Positions 53,276-64,000 of a DNA stretch of 64,000 nt are shown here, piece by piece. Source of the stretch: Thioalkalivibrio sp. ALJ3 (GTDB lineage Bacteria > Pseudomonadota > Gammaproteobacteria > Ectothiorhodospirales > Ectothiorhodospiraceae). Each line of letters opens with the position of its first letter. Position 1 is the stretch's first letter. The notes under the pieces were generated by a model. That model saw nothing but the letters and a program-made list of their open reading frames with translations. It was not told the origin of the DNA and did not search any database. The position numbers were made by a program, and so were the translations under genes. The stretch lies in contig NZ_KB897911.1 in assembly GCF_000377205.1 (NCBI RefSeq), positions 41,480-105,479 of the forward strand. The letters are read 5' to 3'.

Positions 53276-54083
53276 ACACCGTCTCAATGCGCAGGATCGC
53301 CCCAGCGAGGAGATTCTCAACGCGTTCGTCGATGGCGAATTCTCGCCCGAGGATCGCCTCAACACGCTGAAATTGATCTCGTCCAGCGAACGGCTGAGTC
53401 GCGAGGTCTGTGACATGCATCAGCTCAAGGAGCTGGTCAGCATGGCCTATGAGGACGTGCCGGCGGACCAGTCCGGTGCCGGCGGACGCTGTCGGATTTC
53501 GCAGGCACCGCGTTCTCATTGGTTTCCGTCGATGGCGGCCGGGGTCGTGGCGCTGGTGCTGGGGTCGCTGGCGGGCTACGAGATTACGCGCGATGCCGGC
53601 TTCCTCGGCAGCGGCGAGCCGACCGCCTGGATCGGTGGTGACGCTGGCGAGACGGCGCTGATTGCCCGCGGCGATCATGCTGGCGGCTACGCGCCGCAGG
53701 TCATCGCGGCGACCGAGACCGACCAGATCCTGCTGCATATCAACGAGGCCGACCCGAAATCCATGGCCGAGTTGCTGGACGACATCGAGGCGATGTACCG
53801 CGACGCGGCGGCCGATGGTCGCGAGTTGAACGTGCAGGTCGTGGTGCACAACAACGCGATGGACTTCCTGCGCACGGACCGGGCTCCTTATCCCGAGCGT
53901 GTCGCGGCGCTGAGCCAGGAATATTCGAGCCTGCGTTTCACGGCCTGTGCCCAGACGCTCGAACGTCTGGCGCGTGAGGAGGGCGGTACGGTGGACATTC
54001 TCCCGCAGGCGGAACGAATCGATTCCGGCGTGGCCGAGGCCGCGCGCCGCCAGGCCGAAGGCTGGATCTACATCAAGGTATGA
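53268..54083 (+). CDS. Membrane anti-sigma factor fused to a DsrE-like domain
   Basis: The 271-residue protein has an N-terminal anti-sigma-like domain (about 1-65; EEILNAFVDGEFSPEDRLNTLKLI with the DGE motif), one transmembrane helix (about 85-105) and a C-terminal ~120-residue domain (152-271) homologous to DsrE/DsrF-type proteins. A conserved-position Cys227 in RFTACAQTL matches DsrE-fold sulfur-acceptor cysteines. If TM topology holds, the N-terminus holds the sigma factor in the cytoplasm and the DsrE-like domain is periplasmic. It overlaps the sigma gene by 8 bases. The zinc-binding HxxxCxxC motif is absent. Confidence 0.82.
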   Translation: MAEHRLNAQDRPSEEILNAFVDGEFSPEDRLNTLKLISSSERLSREVCDMHQLKELVSMAYEDVPADQSGAGGRCRISQAPRSHWFPSMAAGVVALVLGSLAGYEITRDAGFLGSGEPTAWIGGDAGETALIARGDHAGGYAPQVIAATETDQILLHINEADPKSMAELLDDIEAMYRDAAADGRELNVQVVVHNNAMDFLRTDRAPYPERVAALSQEYSSLRFTACAQTLERLAREEGGTVDILPQAERIDSGVAEAARRQAEGWIYIKV

Positions 54084-54123
54084 TCGGCCCGGTCGCGGGT
54101 AGTCTCGTCGGGCCAAGTTGGCG

Positions 54124-56268
<2,145 letters not shown>

Positions 56269-56272
<4 letters not shown>

Positions 56273-57066
56273 GCCAAATGTCCCGCGGCTGTGTGGGTCC
56301 CGGGCACCCGGACCACCTGTGTCTTGAATCGCCCATCCGGGTACAGATCCAGGACGCGGTAGCCGGCGTCCAGGGCCGCATCCACGGCGAACTCTTCGGA
56401 GCCCGGTGAGAACTGGACGCAGGTCGACGGGCAACCGAGGAATTCGACTGTGCCCCGTCGGACCCGGAAATCCTGGTGGATGTGCCCGAACAGGCAGGCG
56501 CGCACCTGCGGATGGCGGTCGAGCACCGTGAACAGCGCGTCCGGATCGAGCAGCCCCAGCCGATCCATCCAGGCGCTGCCGATGGCCACCGGCGGATGGT
56601 GCAGCGCGACGATCGTGGGGCGGTCCGGATCGGCCGACAGGCTTCGTTCCAGTCGTTCGCACTCTGCCGCGTCCAGACGCCCGGCCGCCTCGCCGGGGGT
56701 GCTGGAATCCAGTCCGACCAGCTTCCAGGGGCCCAGCATCCTCTCGCCATGGACCTGGCAGGTTCCGGGCTCCAGTGCCGCGCGCAGGGTCTGCGAATCG
56801 TCGTGGTTACCGGCGAGCGCCAGCATCGATTCGTGGCGTGCTCGCAGCCGCTTCGTCAGCCGCGCGTAGGTGGCGGGTTCCGGGTCCTCGGCCAGATCGC
56901 CGCTCAGCAGCAGGACGTCCGCCGCCGGTTCCCGGGGCAGCGCGTCCAGAATTCGCGCCAGTTGGGTGTCGCTGTCCGGGTAACCGGCCCGGATCGGCCC
57001 GGGGTCGCGGCCCAGGTGGGTATCACTGATCTGGATCAGGCGCTGCATAGTCGTCATGGTGTGCAT
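56269..57066 (-). CDS. cpdA: 3',5'-cyclic-AMP phosphodiesterase
   Basis: The 265-residue calcineurin-like phosphoesterase has every metal-site motif: LIQISDTHLG, LLLSGDLAED, ALAGNHDD, VALHHPP and LFGHIHQDF. Matches CpdA/Icc and degrades cAMP to AMP. It is the first gene of the cpdA-amgK-murU operon, linked by ATGA overlaps. It pairs functionally with the class III cyclase at 9.2 kb. ATG 57066 is used with GGGA upstream; ATG 57057 and 57048 are in-frame alternatives. Confidence 0.92.
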
Positions 57067-57207
57067 GGGTTCCCATGAAGTCCGGCGATTGTTGCGCGGC
57101 GGTTGCCGTCCGCGCGGGGAAGTGCCCTATACTGGATCGGGTGTACCTGTCGTCGTGCCGGGTCCGTTCCGACATGGGGTCGGAAGACGGTCCGGCGAGG
57201 GGCCGAT

Positions 57208-57633
57208 ATGAGCCAAGAAGCCGAAACCATCCTGGAGTCCGGGTATCGTCCGTCCGAGGACGAACCCTACATGAATCCGCGTCAGCTGGACTACTTTCGC
57301 GCCAAGCTCGAAGCCTGGCGTGCGGAGCTGATCGAGGAGTCCGAGCAGACGCTCGAACACCTGCGCACCGAGAGCTGGCAGGAACCGGACCCCAACGACC
57401 GCGCGACCCACGAGGCCGACGCCGGGCTGGAGCTGCGCACGCGGGATCGCTACCGCAAGCTGCTGAACAAGATCGATGCGGCCCTGGCACGTATTGATCT
57501 GGGTGAATACGGCTATTGCGAGGAGACCGGCGAGCCGATCGGCATCGCCCGCTTGGAGGCGCGCCCGATCGCCACGCTGAGCGTAGCTGCCCAGGAAGCC
57601 CATGAACGCAACGAGGCCCGCTTCGGTCAGTAG
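57208..57633 (+). CDS. dksA: DksA-type RNA polymerase-binding protein lacking most zinc cysteines
   Basis: The 141-residue DksA has the coiled-coil tip aspartates in EPDPNDRATHE (Asp61, Asp64) and GLELRTRDRYRKLLNKIDAALARIDLGEYGY. The zinc-finger region keeps only Cys104. The other three positions are Thr107, Ser125 and Ala128 (YGYCEETGEPIG, TLSVAAQE), as in P. aeruginosa DksA2 and alphaproteobacterial DksA. It should modulate transcription initiation with ppGpp without needing zinc. GAGGGG precedes ATG 57208. It is divergent from cpdA. Confidence 0.92.
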   Translation: MSQEAETILESGYRPSEDEPYMNPRQLDYFRAKLEAWRAELIEESEQTLEHLRTESWQEPDPNDRATHEADAGLELRTRDRYRKLLNKIDAALARIDLGEYGYCEETGEPIGIARLEARPIATLSVAAQEAHERNEARFGQ

Positions 57634-57678
57634 ATACAGGCGCACCCTGGCGCCCATAGTGACACGTAGGGCACACGC

Positions 57679-58557
57679 ATGACGGACTGGTTTCTGGCGC
57701 AGGAGCCGATTATTCGAATCGGTATCCTGTTGTCCGTTCTCGCGATCATGGCGACCTGGGAGATTCTGGGGCCGCGGCGCCCCCTGTCGGTGGGCAAGGC
57801 CTATCGCTGGTCGAACAACTGGGGTGTGGTAATTACCGGCACGCTGCTGACCCGGTTCCTGTTCCCGGCGGGTCTGGTGGGTCTGGGGCTCTTCGTCGAG
57901 ACCCAGGGCTGGGGATTGTTGCAGGTGCTGGATCTGCCCTTCTGGCTGGTCGTGCTGATTGCGGTCGTGGTCCTCGATTTCGCGATCTGGGCGCAGCACG
58001 TGATGTTTCATGCCATCCCGTCGCTGTGGCGGCTGCATCGCATGCACCACGCCGATCTCGACTTCGACTTGACCACTGGCCTGCGCTTCCACCCCCTGGA
58101 GATCCTGCTGTCGTTCGGCATCAAGGCCATGGTGGTGGTCGCAATCGGCGCCCCGGCCCTGGCGGTACTGATCTTCGAGGTCATCCTCAGCTCGCTGGCT
58201 CTGTTCAACCACTCCAACGTGCGCATGCCGGCCCCGGTGGACCGGGTGTTGCGCTGGTTCGTCGTCACGCCGGACTTCCACCGTGTCCACCACTCCTGGT
58301 ATCCGCACGAGACCAACTCGAACTTCGGATTCAACCTCTCGCTCTGGGATCGGGTTATGGGGACTTACCGGGCGCAGCCGCAGGACGGGCACGAGGGGAT
58401 GACCATCGGGCTCAACCAGTTTCGCGATCCCACCTGGGAGCGGCTCGATCGCATGCTGATCCAGCCCTTCGTCGGGCCCGCCGACAGCTATCCGATCAAT
58501 CGCCGGCCCGAGACCGAGCGGGGGTCGAGCGAGGAGGTCACCCACCGACGGCGCTGA
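57679..58557 (+). CDS. Fatty acid hydroxylase/sterol desaturase family membrane enzyme
   Basis: The 292-residue integral membrane protein has at least four hydrophobic helices and the histidine boxes of the superfamily: WAQHVMFH, LWRLHRMHHAD, FHRVHHSWYP and an earlier NHSN. These ligate a di-iron centre that hydroxylates or desaturates lipids. The substrate is unknown; bacterial members act on carotenoids, hopanoids, or acyl chains. It begins 45 bases after dksA on the same strand. Confidence 0.9.
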   Translation: MTDWFLAQEPIIRIGILLSVLAIMATWEILGPRRPLSVGKAYRWSNNWGVVITGTLLTRFLFPAGLVGLGLFVETQGWGLLQVLDLPFWLVVLIAVVVLDFAIWAQHVMFHAIPSLWRLHRMHHADLDFDLTTGLRFHPLEILLSFGIKAMVVVAIGAPALAVLIFEVILSSLALFNHSNVRMPAPVDRVLRWFVVTPDFHRVHHSWYPHETNSNFGFNLSLWDRVMGTYRAQPQDGHEGMTIGLNQFRDPTWERLDRMLIQPFVGPADSYPINRRPETERGSSEEVTHRRR

Positions 58558-58565
58558 CGGCGCGG

Positions 58566-58581
58566 CTGCCGCGGGCGGCAG
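58566..58581. terminator. Hairpin between convergent genes
   Basis: ctgccgc-gg-gcggcag is a 7-bp-arm palindrome between the desaturase stop (58557) and the argA stop (58585). Low-confidence bidirectional terminator without a T tract. Confidence 0.35.
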
Positions 58582-58584
58582 GGT

Positions 58585-59955
58585 TCAGGGCTGGAGCCGC
58601 TTCGTGTAGACCCGGGAGTTGCGCGCCTGGTTGTAGTGCGCGCGCCGCTCGGGCGGCAGATCGTTGACCTGGCCGGTCGTGTAGCCGCGCTCCTGAAACC
58701 ACTGCGCGGTGCGGGTCGTCAATACGAACAGCTGCCGTGCGCCCTGTTCCCGCGCCAGTGACTCCATTGCCGCCAGCAGGCGGTCGCCCCGGCCGCTGCC
58801 ACGATAGTCGGCGTGCAGGGCCAGACAGGCGATCTCCGCCGCCTGTTCGCCAAACGGATACAGCGCGGCGGTGCCGATGATCAGACCGTCGACATCCAGC
58901 ACCTGGAAGCGCTCGATCTCCAGTTCCAGATGCTCGCGCGCACGATGGACCAGGATGCCCTCGGCCTCCAGCGGCTGCAGCAGGGCATGGATGCCGCCGA
59001 CATCGTCGATCGTCGCCTGACGCAGCCGCTCCAGCGGTTCGCGCGAGACCAGCGTTCCGATCCCCTGGCGGGTGAACAGCTCGATCAGCAGCCCGCCATC
59101 GTCATGGCGATCCACCAGATGGACGCGCATCTCGCGCTGGCGGCAGGCATCGATCGCGCTCTTGAGGTGGTTGGCCAGCTCCTCCGGCAGATCGTCCGCT
59201 TCCGCCAGGAGCCGTTCCGCGGCGGGCACGGTCAGCTGGCCCAGGACCCCGTGTTCCGGATCGCGCAGGACCCCCGCCTCGGTCAGGAAGATCAGCTTGT
59301 CCGCGTTCAGGGCGATCGCGACCTGGGTCGCCACGTCCTCGCCCGAGAGGTTGAACACCTCGCCGGTGGGCGAGTACCCCAGCGGCGAAACCAGCGCCAC
59401 CTGTTCCCGGTCCAGCAGGTTGCGCAGGGCCTCGGTATCGACCCCGCGCACCTCGCCGGTGTAGTGAAAGTCCACGCCGCCGCGCACGCCAAGGGGGCGC
59501 GCGGTGACGAAGTTACCGCTGGCCACGCGCAGTCGTGCATTGCCGGTGCCCGGCTGACCAAGGCTGCGCGACAGCAGCCCCTCGATCTGCAGGCGCAGCC
59601 GGCCGACTGCATCCAGCACTGCCTCCAGCGCCGGCGCGTCGGTGACCCGCAGGCCCTCCGCGTACTGCGGCGTCAGACCGCGCTCGGCGAGCCGGGCCTC
59701 GATCTGGGGGCGTACGCCATAGACCAGCACCACGCGCACCCCGAGGGCGTGCAGCTTGGCGATATCGCGCATCAGCTCCGGGAACTCCGGTGCCAGCGCG
59801 GCCTCGCCGGCCAGCGCGATAACCATCGTCCGACCCCGGTGAGCGGCGATATACGGCACCGCCCCGCGGAACCAGTCGAGTTCCGAGGGGTGCGGGGCGG
59901 CGCGGGTTTCGCTGGGCGCGCCGGGCGTGGCACTGGCGGTGGCGGGAGGGTTCAC
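58585..59955 (-). CDS. argA: N-acetylglutamate synthase
   Basis: The 456-residue protein has an amino-acid kinase-like N-terminal domain (GAVPYIAAHRGRTMVIALAGEAAL, KLHALGVRVVLVYGVRPQIEARL) and a C-terminal GNAT domain (EIACLALHADYRGSGRGDRLLAAME, LFVLTTRTAQWFQERGY). This is classical ArgA, committing glutamate to arginine synthesis and usually feedback-inhibited by arginine through the kinase-like domain. The length fits. It stands alone from other arg genes. Confidence 0.95.
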   Translation of the reverse strand: MNPPATASATPGAPSETRAAPHPSELDWFRGAVPYIAAHRGRTMVIALAGEAALAPEFPELMRDIAKLHALGVRVVLVYGVRPQIEARLAERGLTPQYAEGLRVTDAPALEAVLDAVGRLRLQIEGLLSRSLGQPGTGNARLRVASGNFVTARPLGVRGGVDFHYTGEVRGVDTEALRNLLDREQVALVSPLGYSPTGEVFNLSGEDVATQVAIALNADKLIFLTEAGVLRDPEHGVLGQLTVPAAERLLAEADDLPEELANHLKSAIDACRQREMRVHLVDRHDDGGLLIELFTRQGIGTLVSREPLERLRQATIDDVGGIHALLQPLEAEGILVHRAREHLELEIERFQVLDVDGLIIGTAALYPFGEQAAEIACLALHADYRGSGRGDRLLAAMESLAREQGARQLFVLTTRTAQWFQERGYTTGQVNDLPPERRAHYNQARNSRVYTKRLQP

Positions 59956-60033
59956 GGGCGTGTCCGCGCGCGGATGGGCTTGTCGGACAGTGTAGGGAAA
60001 GCGCGCCGCGCGCGCATCAGTGTGAGATCTGAG

Positions 60034-60504
60034 CTATTTCTTGCCCAGCGCGCGCGGGAGGTCGTCGATCCGGTCGCCGGCGCTGACGTCGTTTTCCTCA
60101 AACCAGCCCGCGTTGACCTCCAGCGCATAGAGCACGTCGCGTTTGGCTTCGTGCAGGGTGGTGGTCTGTGGTTCCATGGTCTCGATGTTGGTGATGCGGT
60201 AGTCGGCGTCGATGAACGCGACGTCCAGCGGGATGTAGGTGTTGCGCATCCACATCGCGTAGCGCGCCGGGTGATCCCATACGAACAGCATCCCCTGGTC
60301 GTCGGCCAGTTCCTCGCGGTGCATCAGGCCCTGACGGCGTGCCGGCTCGTCGGCCGCGATCTCCACGCTGAGCGTGCGCTCGCCGACCTTGAGCTCGGTG
60401 ACCGGCAGGCCGGGCCCGGCCTGAGGCGAGCCCCACAGCAGCAGGACCCCCAGCAAAGCTGCGCCCGCCACGAGGGCGGGCGCAATACGCGGGATTGAGT
60501 GCAT
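60034..60504 (-). CDS. DUF192 family exported protein
   Basis: The 156-residue precursor has an N-terminal signal (IAPALVAGAALLGVLLLWG), and the DUF192 pattern VEIAADEPARRQGLMHREELADDQGMLFVWDHPARYAMWMRNTYIPLDVAFIDAD, with the MWMRNT core. The fold is a small beta structure of unknown function found beside many unrelated genes. It is 15 bases downstream of the HMA-domain gene. Confidence 0.9.
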   Translation of the reverse strand: MHSIPRIAPALVAGAALLGVLLLWGSPQAGPGLPVTELKVGERTLSVEIAADEPARRQGLMHREELADDQGMLFVWDHPARYAMWMRNTYIPLDVAFIDADYRITNIETMEPQTTTLHEAKRDVLYALEVNAGWFEENDVSAGDRIDDLPRALGKK

Positions 60505-60519
60505 CTCGTCTGCTGCCGG

Positions 60520-60792
60520 TTAGTCGCCGCTCATGCGGCCCACGGCGCAGCTGGCGAAGGACTTGGCCTTGGCGCTGGCGGAGCGCAGACCGGAGACCGA
60601 GCCGGTCTCGGGGTAGCCCATGCTGGCGAGCTTGGCGGCCACCGCCTCGCGGGCGCTTTCCGGCGCGTCGACCTCGACCGCCCCGCCTTCAACATCGACC
60701 TTCGCGCTCTCCACACCCTCGACCTGCATCAGGCCCTTGCGGATGGAGTTCGCACAGCCACCGCACTTGATGTTTTCAACCTCAATTTTCAT
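60520..60792 (-). CDS. Heavy-metal-associated (HMA) domain protein
   Basis: The 90-residue protein has an HMA domain: [44 protein letters not shown] with metal-binding Cys-x-x-Cys in IKCGGC. A Ser/Ala-rich tail follows. It resembles CopZ-like metallochaperones, although the usual Met before the first Cys is Lys. ATG 60792 has GAGGTG upstream. Copper or another soft metal ion is a plausible ligand. Confidence 0.88.
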   Translation of the reverse strand: MKIEVENIKCGGCANSIRKGLMQVEGVESAKVDVEGGAVEVDAPESAREAVAAKLASMGYPETGSVSGLRSASAKAKSFASCAVGRMSGD

Positions 60793-60874
60793 GGACTGCA
60801 CCTCGGGATACTGGGGTTTGTACTGTTCATTATGTACGATTCCGCATCTGCATAAACGTTCACGAGACCCGACC

Positions 60875-62779
60875 ATGCCCGCCTATCGTTCCCGCACCAC
60901 CACCCACGGCCGCAACATGGCCGGCGCCCGTGCCCTGTGGCGCGCCACCGGCATGAAGGATGGCGACTTCGGCAAGCCGATCATCGCCATTGCCAACTCC
61001 TTCACCCAGTTCGTGCCCGGGCACGTGCACCTGAAGGATCTGGGCCAGTTGGTCGCCGGCGAGGTGGAGAAGGCCGGTGGTGTGGCCAAGGAGTTCAACA
61101 CCATCGCGGTGGACGACGGCATCGCGATGGGTCACGGCGGGATGCTCTATTCGCTGCCCTCGCGCGAGATCATCGCCGATTCGGTGGAGTACATGGTCAA
61201 TGCCCACTGCGCCGACGCGCTGGTGTGCATCTCCAACTGCGACAAGATCACCCCGGGGATGCTGATGGCCGCGATGCGCCTGAACATCCCGGTGGTGTTC
61301 GTCTCCGGCGGCCCGATGGAGGCCGGCAAGGTGCAGGCACCGGGCAGCGACAACGTGATCCACCTGGACCTGGTGGACGCGATGGTCAAGGCCGCAGACT
61401 CCAGCGCCAGCGACGAGGAGGTGGAGGCCATCGAGCGCTCCGCCTGCCCGACCTGCGGCTCCTGCTCCGGCATGTTCACCGCCAATTCGATGAACTGCCT
61501 GACCGAGGCCCTGGGCCTGTCGCTGCCGGGCAACGGCTCGCTGCTGGCCACCCATGCCGGGCGCAAGTCGCTGTTCGAACAGGCCGGCCGGCGCGTGGTC
61601 GAGCTCGCCAAGCGCTACTACGAGCAGGACGACGAATCCGTGCTGCCGCGTTCGATCGCCACCTTCGAGGCCTTCGAGAACGCGATGAGCCTGGACATCG
61701 CGATGGGCGGCTCCACCAATACCGTGCTGCACCTGCTGGCGGCCGCGCGCGAGGGCGACGTGGACTTCACCATGGCGGACATCGACCGCCTGTCGCGAAA
61801 GGTCCCGAACCTGTGCAAGGTGGCCCCGGCCACCCAGCTCTACCACATGGAAGACGTGCACCGCGCCGGCGGCGTGGTCGGCATCCTCGCGGAGCTGGAT
61901 CGCGGCGGGCTGATCCACCGCGATGTCCCGACCGTACACGCCGACACTATGGGCCAGGCGCTGGAGCAGTGGGACGTGATGCTTCACGCCGCCGCTTCCG
62001 AGACGCTGTACAAGGCCGCGCCGGGCGGCGTGCCCACCCAAGTCGCGTTCAGCCAGGACAAGACCTGGGACAGCCTCGACATCGACCGCGAGAACGGCTG
62101 CATCCGCGACATCGAACATGCCTACTCGCAGGACGGCGGCCTGGCCGTGCTCTACGGCAACATGGCCCCGGACGGCTGCATCGTGAAGACCGCGGGCGTC
62201 GACGAGAGCATGTTCGAAACGCAGCAGCTGCGCTACACCACCAGCGTGCCCACTTCGACGATCCGTGTCTTCTCCGGCCCGGCCCGTATCTTCGAAAGTC
62301 AGGAATCGGCCGTCGAGGCTATCCTTGGTGACCAGATTCAGGCGGGTGACGTCGTGATCATCCGCTACGAGGGCCCGAAGGGCGGCCCCGGCATGCAGGA
62401 GATGCTCTACCCGACTTCGTATCTGAAGTCCAAGGGGCTGGGCAAGGAATGCGCGTTGATCACCGACGGGCGCTTCTCCGGGGGCACCTCCGGCCTGTCC
62501 ATCGGCCACGTCTCGCCGGAGGCCGCGCAGGGCGGCGCGATCGGTCTGATCGAGGAGGGCGACACCATCGTGATCGACATCCCCGGGCGCGAGATCCGCA
62601 TTGACGTCGACGACGCTACCCTGGCGGCCCGCCGCGCGGCGATGGAGGCCCGTGGCGCGAAGGCCTGGAAGCCCGAATCGCGCAAGCGTGAGGTCACCCA
62701 GGCCCTGCGTGCCTACGCCCTGATGACGACCTCCGCCGCCTTCGGCGCGGTGCGCGACATCTCCCGCTTCGAGGACTGA
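60875..62779 (+). CDS. ilvD: Dihydroxy-acid dehydratase
   Basis: The 634-residue protein has [18 protein letters not shown], the Fe-S Cys in [12 protein letters not shown] and [19 protein letters not shown], and the IlvD-specific [23 protein letters not shown]. It performs the third step of isoleucine/valine synthesis. ATG 60875 gives the family start ([14 protein letters not shown]). An IS110 element lies just 38 bases after the stop, apparently without damaging the gene. Confidence 0.97.
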   Translation: MPAYRSRTTTHGRNMAGARALWRATGMKDGDFGKPIIAIANSFTQFVPGHVHLKDLGQLVAGEVEKAGGVAKEFNTIAVDDGIAMGHGGMLYSLPSREIIADSVEYMVNAHCADALVCISNCDKITPGMLMAAMRLNIPVVFVSGGPMEAGKVQAPGSDNVIHLDLVDAMVKAADSSASDEEVEAIERSACPTCGSCSGMFTANSMNCLTEALGLSLPGNGSLLATHAGRKSLFEQAGRRVVELAKRYYEQDDESVLPRSIATFEAFENAMSLDIAMGGSTNTVLHLLAAAREGDVDFTMADIDRLSRKVPNLCKVAPATQLYHMEDVHRAGGVVGILAELDRGGLIHRDVPTVHADTMGQALEQWDVMLHAAASETLYKAAPGGVPTQVAFSQDKTWDSLDIDRENGCIRDIEHAYSQDGGLAVLYGNMAPDGCIVKTAGVDESMFETQQLRYTTSVPTSTIRVFSGPARIFESQESAVEAILGDQIQAGDVVIIRYEGPKGGPGMQEMLYPTSYLKSKGLGKECALITDGRFSGGTSGLSIGHVSPEAAQGGAIGLIEEGDTIVIDIPGREIRIDVDDATLAARRAAMEARGAKAWKPESRKREVTQALRAYALMTTSAAFGAVRDISRFED

Positions 62780-62817
62780 CCGAGGGCTACCAGCAGGGTC
62801 GTAGATACCGTCTTGCC

Positions 62818-63810
62818 CTATGAGGTGCAAGGCGTGTCATTTCGGGGTTGATACGGAGTTTGCGACTTGAGGACGCCGAAGGCGATGTGCAGGAGCTTGC
62901 GCATGGCTGCCCCGATCGCGGCCATCTTGGCCTTGCCCCGCCTCAGAAGACGGTGGTACTGGTGCCGTACGTCCGGGTTGTGGCGGCTGGCCACGACGGC
63001 GGCCATGTAGAGCGTTTTGCGCAGCCGCCCCGAGCCGGCCTTCGCCAGCCGCGGGGGTCGCTGGACCGAGGTCCCGGACTCCTGCAGGACCGGTACCAGT
63101 CCATGGAACGCCGCCGCCTGCCGAGCACTCGTGAACGCACGGCTGCGCAACGTCGCGGCCATCGACGCCGACAACACCCGGCCGATGCCGGGGATGCTCT
63201 CCAGCAAGGCCCGATCCCGCTTGAGATGATCATGCGCGTCGAAGTGATCATCGATCTGCTGCTGTAGCCGACGGTATTCCTCGCGCAGGGCTTGCAGCAC
63301 GTTGTCGATCGACGCCTGGGCGAGGGTGTCCTCGCTGAACTGCGCCTTCTCCAGGCGATTCTCCTCGCGCCGGATGTCCTGCTCAAGGGCTTCCAGCCGG
63401 CTGAGCAGGCGTTTGAGCTCCCGCACCTCGGGCGGCTCAGGTTGCCAGCGCCGTGGCGCGCGCTCGATGCCGTAACGCGCCAGCATCATGCTGTCCTTGC
63501 GATCCGTCTTGTTGCGCACCCCCATGCCTTGGGCGTGGAAGCGCACCTGAGCCGGGTTCAGCACATAGACCCGAACCCCCTGCTCATGCAGCCAGTAGGC
63601 TAGCGGTTCGTGATAGATGCCGGTGGCTTCCAGATACACCTGAAGCGTCTCGGGCGCTTCACCCGTGTTGCGCTGCAGCCAGCGCAGCAACTCCGGGTAC
63701 TGGTCCTGGCGGTTCGGGAATACCTTCGGCTTGACCTTGCCCGCCTCCAGATCCCGGACCCACATGCAGTCGAGCTTGTTCTTGCTGACATCAATGCCAA
63801 TATGAGCCAT
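62818..63810 (-). CDS. IS110 family DEDD transposase
   Basis: The 330-residue recombinase has the RuvC-like DEDD tetrad: Asp7 (IGIDVSK), Glu61 (VYLEATGIYHE), and Asp103/Asp106 (NKTDRKDSMML). A helical linker (about 120-190) and the C-terminal domain (LLESIPGIGRVLSASMAATL, AAFHGLVPVLQESGTSVQ) follow; the ESG serine is the expected nucleophile. It is intact with no frameshift, so the element may be active. IS110 enzymes are guided by an RNA transcribed from the element's own non-coding end. Confidence 0.95.
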   Translation of the reverse strand: MAHIGIDVSKNKLDCMWVRDLEAGKVKPKVFPNRQDQYPELLRWLQRNTGEAPETLQVYLEATGIYHEPLAYWLHEQGVRVYVLNPAQVRFHAQGMGVRNKTDRKDSMMLARYGIERAPRRWQPEPPEVRELKRLLSRLEALEQDIRREENRLEKAQFSEDTLAQASIDNVLQALREEYRRLQQQIDDHFDAHDHLKRDRALLESIPGIGRVLSASMAATLRSRAFTSARQAAAFHGLVPVLQESGTSVQRPPRLAKAGSGRLRKTLYMAAVVASRHNPDVRHQYHRLLRRGKAKMAAIGAAMRKLLHIAFGVLKSQTPYQPRNDTPCTS

Positions 63811-64000
63811 CTCGTCCTCTCACCTTGTCCGTACAGCCTCACCCGCCCTTCACGGGGAGCTTGGATACCGTTCAAACTTCGAGATGAAAAAGGACTCGGG
63901 GGCCCATCTACGGCACAGGTTCGTGACCTCAGGATGCGATCGGGTTACCCCGAGTCCGGTGCGGTCCATGGTAGCGATCCGTGAACCGCAAGACACAAGG
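63811..64000 (-). ncRNA. Candidate bridge RNA region of the IS110 element
   Basis: The ~190 bases before the transposase ATG have no gene but have foldable structure: a 10-bp pair (ggactcgggg at 63892-63901 and ccccgagtcc at 63948-63957) encloses a small hairpin (aggt-tcgtg-acct at 63917-63929), and gcggt/accgc at 63961/63985 forms another. Length and place match the bridge RNAs described for the IS110 group. The binding loops cannot be assigned until both element ends are known. A promoter could not be picked with confidence. Confidence 0.4.

Larger units (their letters stand above)
62780..64000 (-). mobile_element. IS110 family insertion sequence (right edge of window)
   Basis: The element contains one transposase gene on the minus strand with a long upstream non-coding stretch (at least 190 bases) and a short downstream one (under 39 bases). 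This asymmetry is that of the IS110 group rather than IS1111. Exact ends are not determinable: IS110 elements lack terminal inverted repeats. gataccgt occurs at both 62804-62811 and 63864-63871 and might mark a core repeat. The upstream end may lie beyond 64000. Confidence 0.75.

Noticed and set aside
56273..56662. Upstream extension of amgK
   Set aside because: The extra residues lie inside cpdA in another frame and are low-quality; family start is at 56272.
58813..60498. A 561-codon plus-strand frame across argA and the DUF192 gene
   Set aside because: It spans two confident minus-strand genes and their gap without any domain.
60860..62830. A 656-codon open frame antisense to ilvD
   Set aside because: Antisense to a textbook IlvD; translation is a His/Gly/Arg-rich shadow.

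Overview
The window reads as one contiguous stretch of chromosome from a high-GC gammaproteobacterium. The best guess, from gene content rather than any search, is a halo-alkaliphilic sulfur oxidiser of the Ectothiorhodospiraceae/Thioalkalivibrio type. Pointers are very acidic proteins, an E. coli-like elongator tRNA-Met, Coq7 (ubiquinone), cytochrome c', DsrE-like sulfur-carrier folds, a sucrose (compatible solute) synthase and an OxyR with the canonical Cys199/Cys208 pair. Genes are densely packed, with many ATGA/TGATG overlaps. There is no rRNA, CRISPR array or prophage; the mobile DNA seen is one IS110-type element at the right edge and one MITE-like element near 44.1 kb.

Layout. 0-6.7 kb: the end of a GNAT-nitrilase fusion, a response regulator with a C-terminal membrane anchor, a dienelactone hydrolase, an HDOD protein, two tandem Slp lipoproteins and a quinone oxidoreductase. 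6.7-13.8 kb: a TraB-type membrane protein, a class III nucleotide cyclase coupled to a lipoprotein and an inositol-phosphatase-like enzyme, oxyR behind a DUF3301 protein, and a diguanylate cyclase. 14-24.2 kb: a YheS-type ABC-F protein, mtfA coupled to a FliL-like protein, a beta-barrel protein, an OB-fold protein, a DUF2319-type hydrolase, truncated haemoglobin with a DUF302 protein, an AraC regulator and acetolactate decarboxylase. 24.2-39.7 kb: gshA, a glutathionyl-hydroquinone reductase, two RND efflux systems (the second with its own TetR and a cytochrome c'), an MFS transporter, msrB and an EAL phosphodiesterase. 39.7-47.2 kb: neutral invertase plus bifunctional sucrose-phosphate synthase, coq7, the MITE-like element, glcF, a DUF481 protein, a thioredoxin-like ferredoxin and tRNA-Met. 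47.4-54.6 kb: a large tubulin/FtsZ-superfamily GTPase, a three-gene operon with a GCS2-type ligase and an aspartoacylase-like enzyme, and an ECF sigma / anti-sigma-DsrE fusion / DsrE paralogue operon. 54.6-64 kb: the overlapping murU-amgK-cpdA operon, a zinc-site-less DksA, a fatty acid hydroxylase-type membrane enzyme, argA, a DUF192 protein, an HMA-domain protein, ilvD and the IS110 element.

Themes. Redox and thiol defence recurs: oxyR, gshA, glutathionyl-hydroquinone reductase, msrB, truncated haemoglobin, DsrE-like domains. Second-messenger turnover has both arms for c-di-GMP (GGDEF at 12.8 kb, EAL at 33.2 kb) and cAMP (cyclase at 9.2 kb, CpdA at 56.3 kb). Sucrose synthesis and cleavage genes are adjacent, which suits osmoadaptation with recycling. 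The least conventional items are the tubulin-like GTPase, the sigma/anti-sigma system with extracytoplasmic DsrE-like domains, the membrane-anchored response regulator and the probable bridge-RNA region of the IS110 element. Functions are inferred from motifs read by eye; no database search was possible.
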